From Alphaproteobacteria bacterium (lineage in GTDB: Bacteria > Pseudomonadota > Alphaproteobacteria > RF32 > CAG-239), in assembly GCA_017645485.1 (NCBI GenBank), contig JAGCOI010000114.1, forward strand, positions 1-7,698: 7,698 nucleotides of DNA. The letters run 5' to 3'. Positions 6,269 through 7,698 of the stretch are shown piece by piece (within the stretch, counting starts at the first letter, position 1; the number at the start of each line of letters is the position of its first letter). The position numbers and the translations under genes are program-made. Under the pieces are notes generated by a model. It saw only the letters and a program-made list of their open reading frames with translations, did not search any database and was not told the origin of the DNA.

Positions 6269-7698
6269 TTATGTTGTTAAATCGGGCTCTGTTTTACCCG
6301 TGAGCGCGGTGATGTCTGCAAGAATCATCGCTACTTTCTTTAAGGGGTTGAGAACTTCTTGCGGGTTTTTATCGAAATCCGCCACATCATATGACTCGAC
6401 ATACACGCGCAATGTGGCGCCGTTCGTGCCCGTGCCGGAAAGACGGAAGCAAATGCGCGCACCGCCTTCAAAATAAACAAGCAAACCGTTCTTGGTGCTT
6501 TGTTTATCAACGGGATCGGTGTAGATGAAAGGATATGCTTTTGTGACTTTATAATTTTCGAAAACTTTGCCTTCAAATGTGGGCAGGTTTGCTTCCAAAT
6601 CGGCCATCAATTTGTCGGCCACATTTGTGTCGATACCGTCAAAATCATACCTTAAATAATATGTGCGGCCGTATTTTGCCCAAAAGTCGCGCGTGATTTG
6701 TTCAACCGATTTGCCGGTGTCGGCAATGATGTTGAGCCAGAATAAGATTGCCCAAATACCGTCTTTTTCACGGATGTGTGATGAACTTGTGCCGAAGCTT
6801 TCTTCGCCGCAGAATGTGATTAAATTTGAATCCATCAGGTTGCAGAAATTTTTCCAGCCGGTCGGAACTTCAAAGTAATTGATGTTTAAGCGTTTGGCAA
6901 CATGCTCGACGGCGGTCGATGTGGCTGCGCTTTTGGCAACGCCCGTAATGCCTTTTTTATAGCCCGGAATGTGATGGTAATTATCCGTTAATATGGCGAG
7001 ACTGTCGGAAGGCGAAACAAAGAATTTTTTACCTAAAATCATGTTTCGGTCACCGTCGCCGTCATTGGCACCCGCAAAATCAGGCGCATTGTCGGAATAC
7101 ATTAAGTCAACCAAATGTTTGGCATATACAAGGTTCGGATCGGGGTGCAACCCGCCGAAATCTTCAAGCGGTTTTGCCTGATGTACGGAACCTTTTTTTG
7201 CCCCGAGAATGTCCTCGAAAATTTTAACGCCGTAAGGACCGGTAACGGCGTTCATTGCATCAAAGACAAATGAAAAGTTTGTTTTGAAAAGCTTTTTGAT
7301 GGCATCAAAATCAAAAATAGATTGCATCATCAAAAGATAGTCTTCAATGGAATCGATAATTTCAATTTCCATACCGTTTAAGGTTTGTGTGCCGATTTGA
7401 GATAAGTCAACATCATCTGCTTGAAGAATTTTATATGAAGAAATTTCTTTTGTGCGTTTGTAAATGTTATCTGAGATAAGAGATGAGCATTGACCGCCTG
7501 TTTTGGTGGCGTATTTAATGCCGAAATCGCCGTTGATGCCGCCCGGATTATGCGAGGCTGTGAGCATTAAACCGCCGTCGGCACGGTATTTTAGTAAAAT
7601 ACAAGATGATGCCGGTGTGGATAACATACCGTTTTGGCCGATAATTAATTTTTTCATGCCGTTTGCGGCAGACATTTTAATGATTTTTTGCAAGGCAA
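6269..7698 (-). CDS. pgm: Phosphoglucomutase (alpha-D-glucose phosphate specific), N-terminus cut by window edge
   Basis: This enzyme interconverts glucose 1-phosphate and glucose 6-phosphate in the cytoplasm, linking glycolysis to glycogen, UDP-glucose and envelope polysaccharides. About 475 residues are visible. The frame is still open at the window end, so the TTG at 7693 is an internal codon. By comparison with the roughly 545-residue PGM1-like family, some 60-70 N-terminal residues are missing. Counting from that TTG codon, the catalytic phosphoserine loop is TASHNPGG (Ser47), followed by GDFGIK (55-60), diagnostic of the Pgm/PGM1 branch. The magnesium loop is DGDGDR (211-216), the sugar-binding loop CGEESFG (295-301) and the phosphate-binding loop RLSGTG (417-422). 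All four active-site loops are intact. The stop lies 15 bases before cckA on the same strand, and the cckA ribosome binding site begins just inside that gap, so cotranscription is likely. Confidence 0.94.
   Translation of the reverse strand, partial: ALQKIIKMSAANGMKKLIIGQNGMLSTPASSCILLKYRADGGLMLTASHNPGGINGDFGIKYATKTGGQCSSLISDNIYKRTKEISSYKILQADDVDLSQIGTQTLNGMEIEIIDSIEDYLLMMQSIFDFDAIKKLFKTNFSFVFDAMNAVTGPYGVKIFEDILGAKKGSVHQAKPLEDFGGLHPDPNLVYAKHLVDLMYSDNAPDFAGANDGDGDRNMILGKKFFVSPSDSLAILTDNYHHIPGYKKGITGVAKSAATSTAVEHVAKRLNINYFEVPTGWKNFCNLMDSNLITFCGEESFGTSSSHIREKDGIWAILFWLNIIADTGKSVEQITRDFWAKYGRTYYLRYDFDGIDTNVADKLMADLEANLPTFEGKVFENYKVTKAYPFIYTDPVDKQSTKNGLLVYFEGGARICFRLSGTGTNGATLRVYVESYDVADFDKNPQEVLNPLKKVAMILADITALTGKTEPDLTT

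Noticed and set aside
7691..7693. TTG as the start codon of phosphoglucomutase
   Set aside because: The family has another 60-70 residues before this point and the frame is open to the window end.

Overview
The window looks like chromosomal core sequence from an AT-rich alphaproteobacterium, possibly one of the host- or gut-associated AT-rich lineages. The class is inferred from gene content. A CckA-type hybrid histidine kinase and an HdaA-type DnaA-family ATPase lie side by side, and a yggT / DUF167 / folD cluster matches an order I recall from alphaproteobacteria. Genes are tightly packed, with stop/start overlaps and gaps mostly under 20 bases. I see no rRNA, tRNA, CRISPR array, insertion sequence or prophage gene. 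No stretch longer than about 60 bases lacks a gene.

Plus strand, 1-2948. The window opens inside a TerB-like gene (1-284, 5' end missing). It overlaps by ATGA a 272-residue protein I do not recognise (281-1099). After a 55-base gap comes a compact run with good ribosome binding sites: a YggT-family membrane protein (1155-1454), a DUF167/YggU protein starting on the next base (1455-1760), folD overlapping it by ATGA (1757-2602), and a small protein with a receiver-like pattern but no phosphoacceptor aspartate (best start 2637, end 2948).

Minus strand, 7698-2962. These genes read toward the plus-strand genes and meet them after only 13 bases, where a 9-bp A/T-only inverted repeat sits. In transcription order they are a phosphoglucomutase missing its N-terminus at the window edge (7698-6269), cckA (6253-3689, 854 codons) and hdaA (3684-2962). 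The gaps are 15 and 4 bases, so they are probably one transcription unit.

How the genes fit together. FolD supplies one-carbon folates. Phosphoglucomutase joins glycolysis to sugar-nucleotide and glycogen synthesis. CckA is the top kinase of the CtrA phosphorelay, and HdaA promotes inactivation of DnaA-ATP on the replication clamp. Having a sugar-phosphate enzyme, the CtrA-pathway kinase and the DnaA inactivator in one apparent unit is the most interesting arrangement here. I found no clear evidence of a wholly new system. The least explained parts are the TerB-like/unknown pair and the degenerate receiver-like protein.
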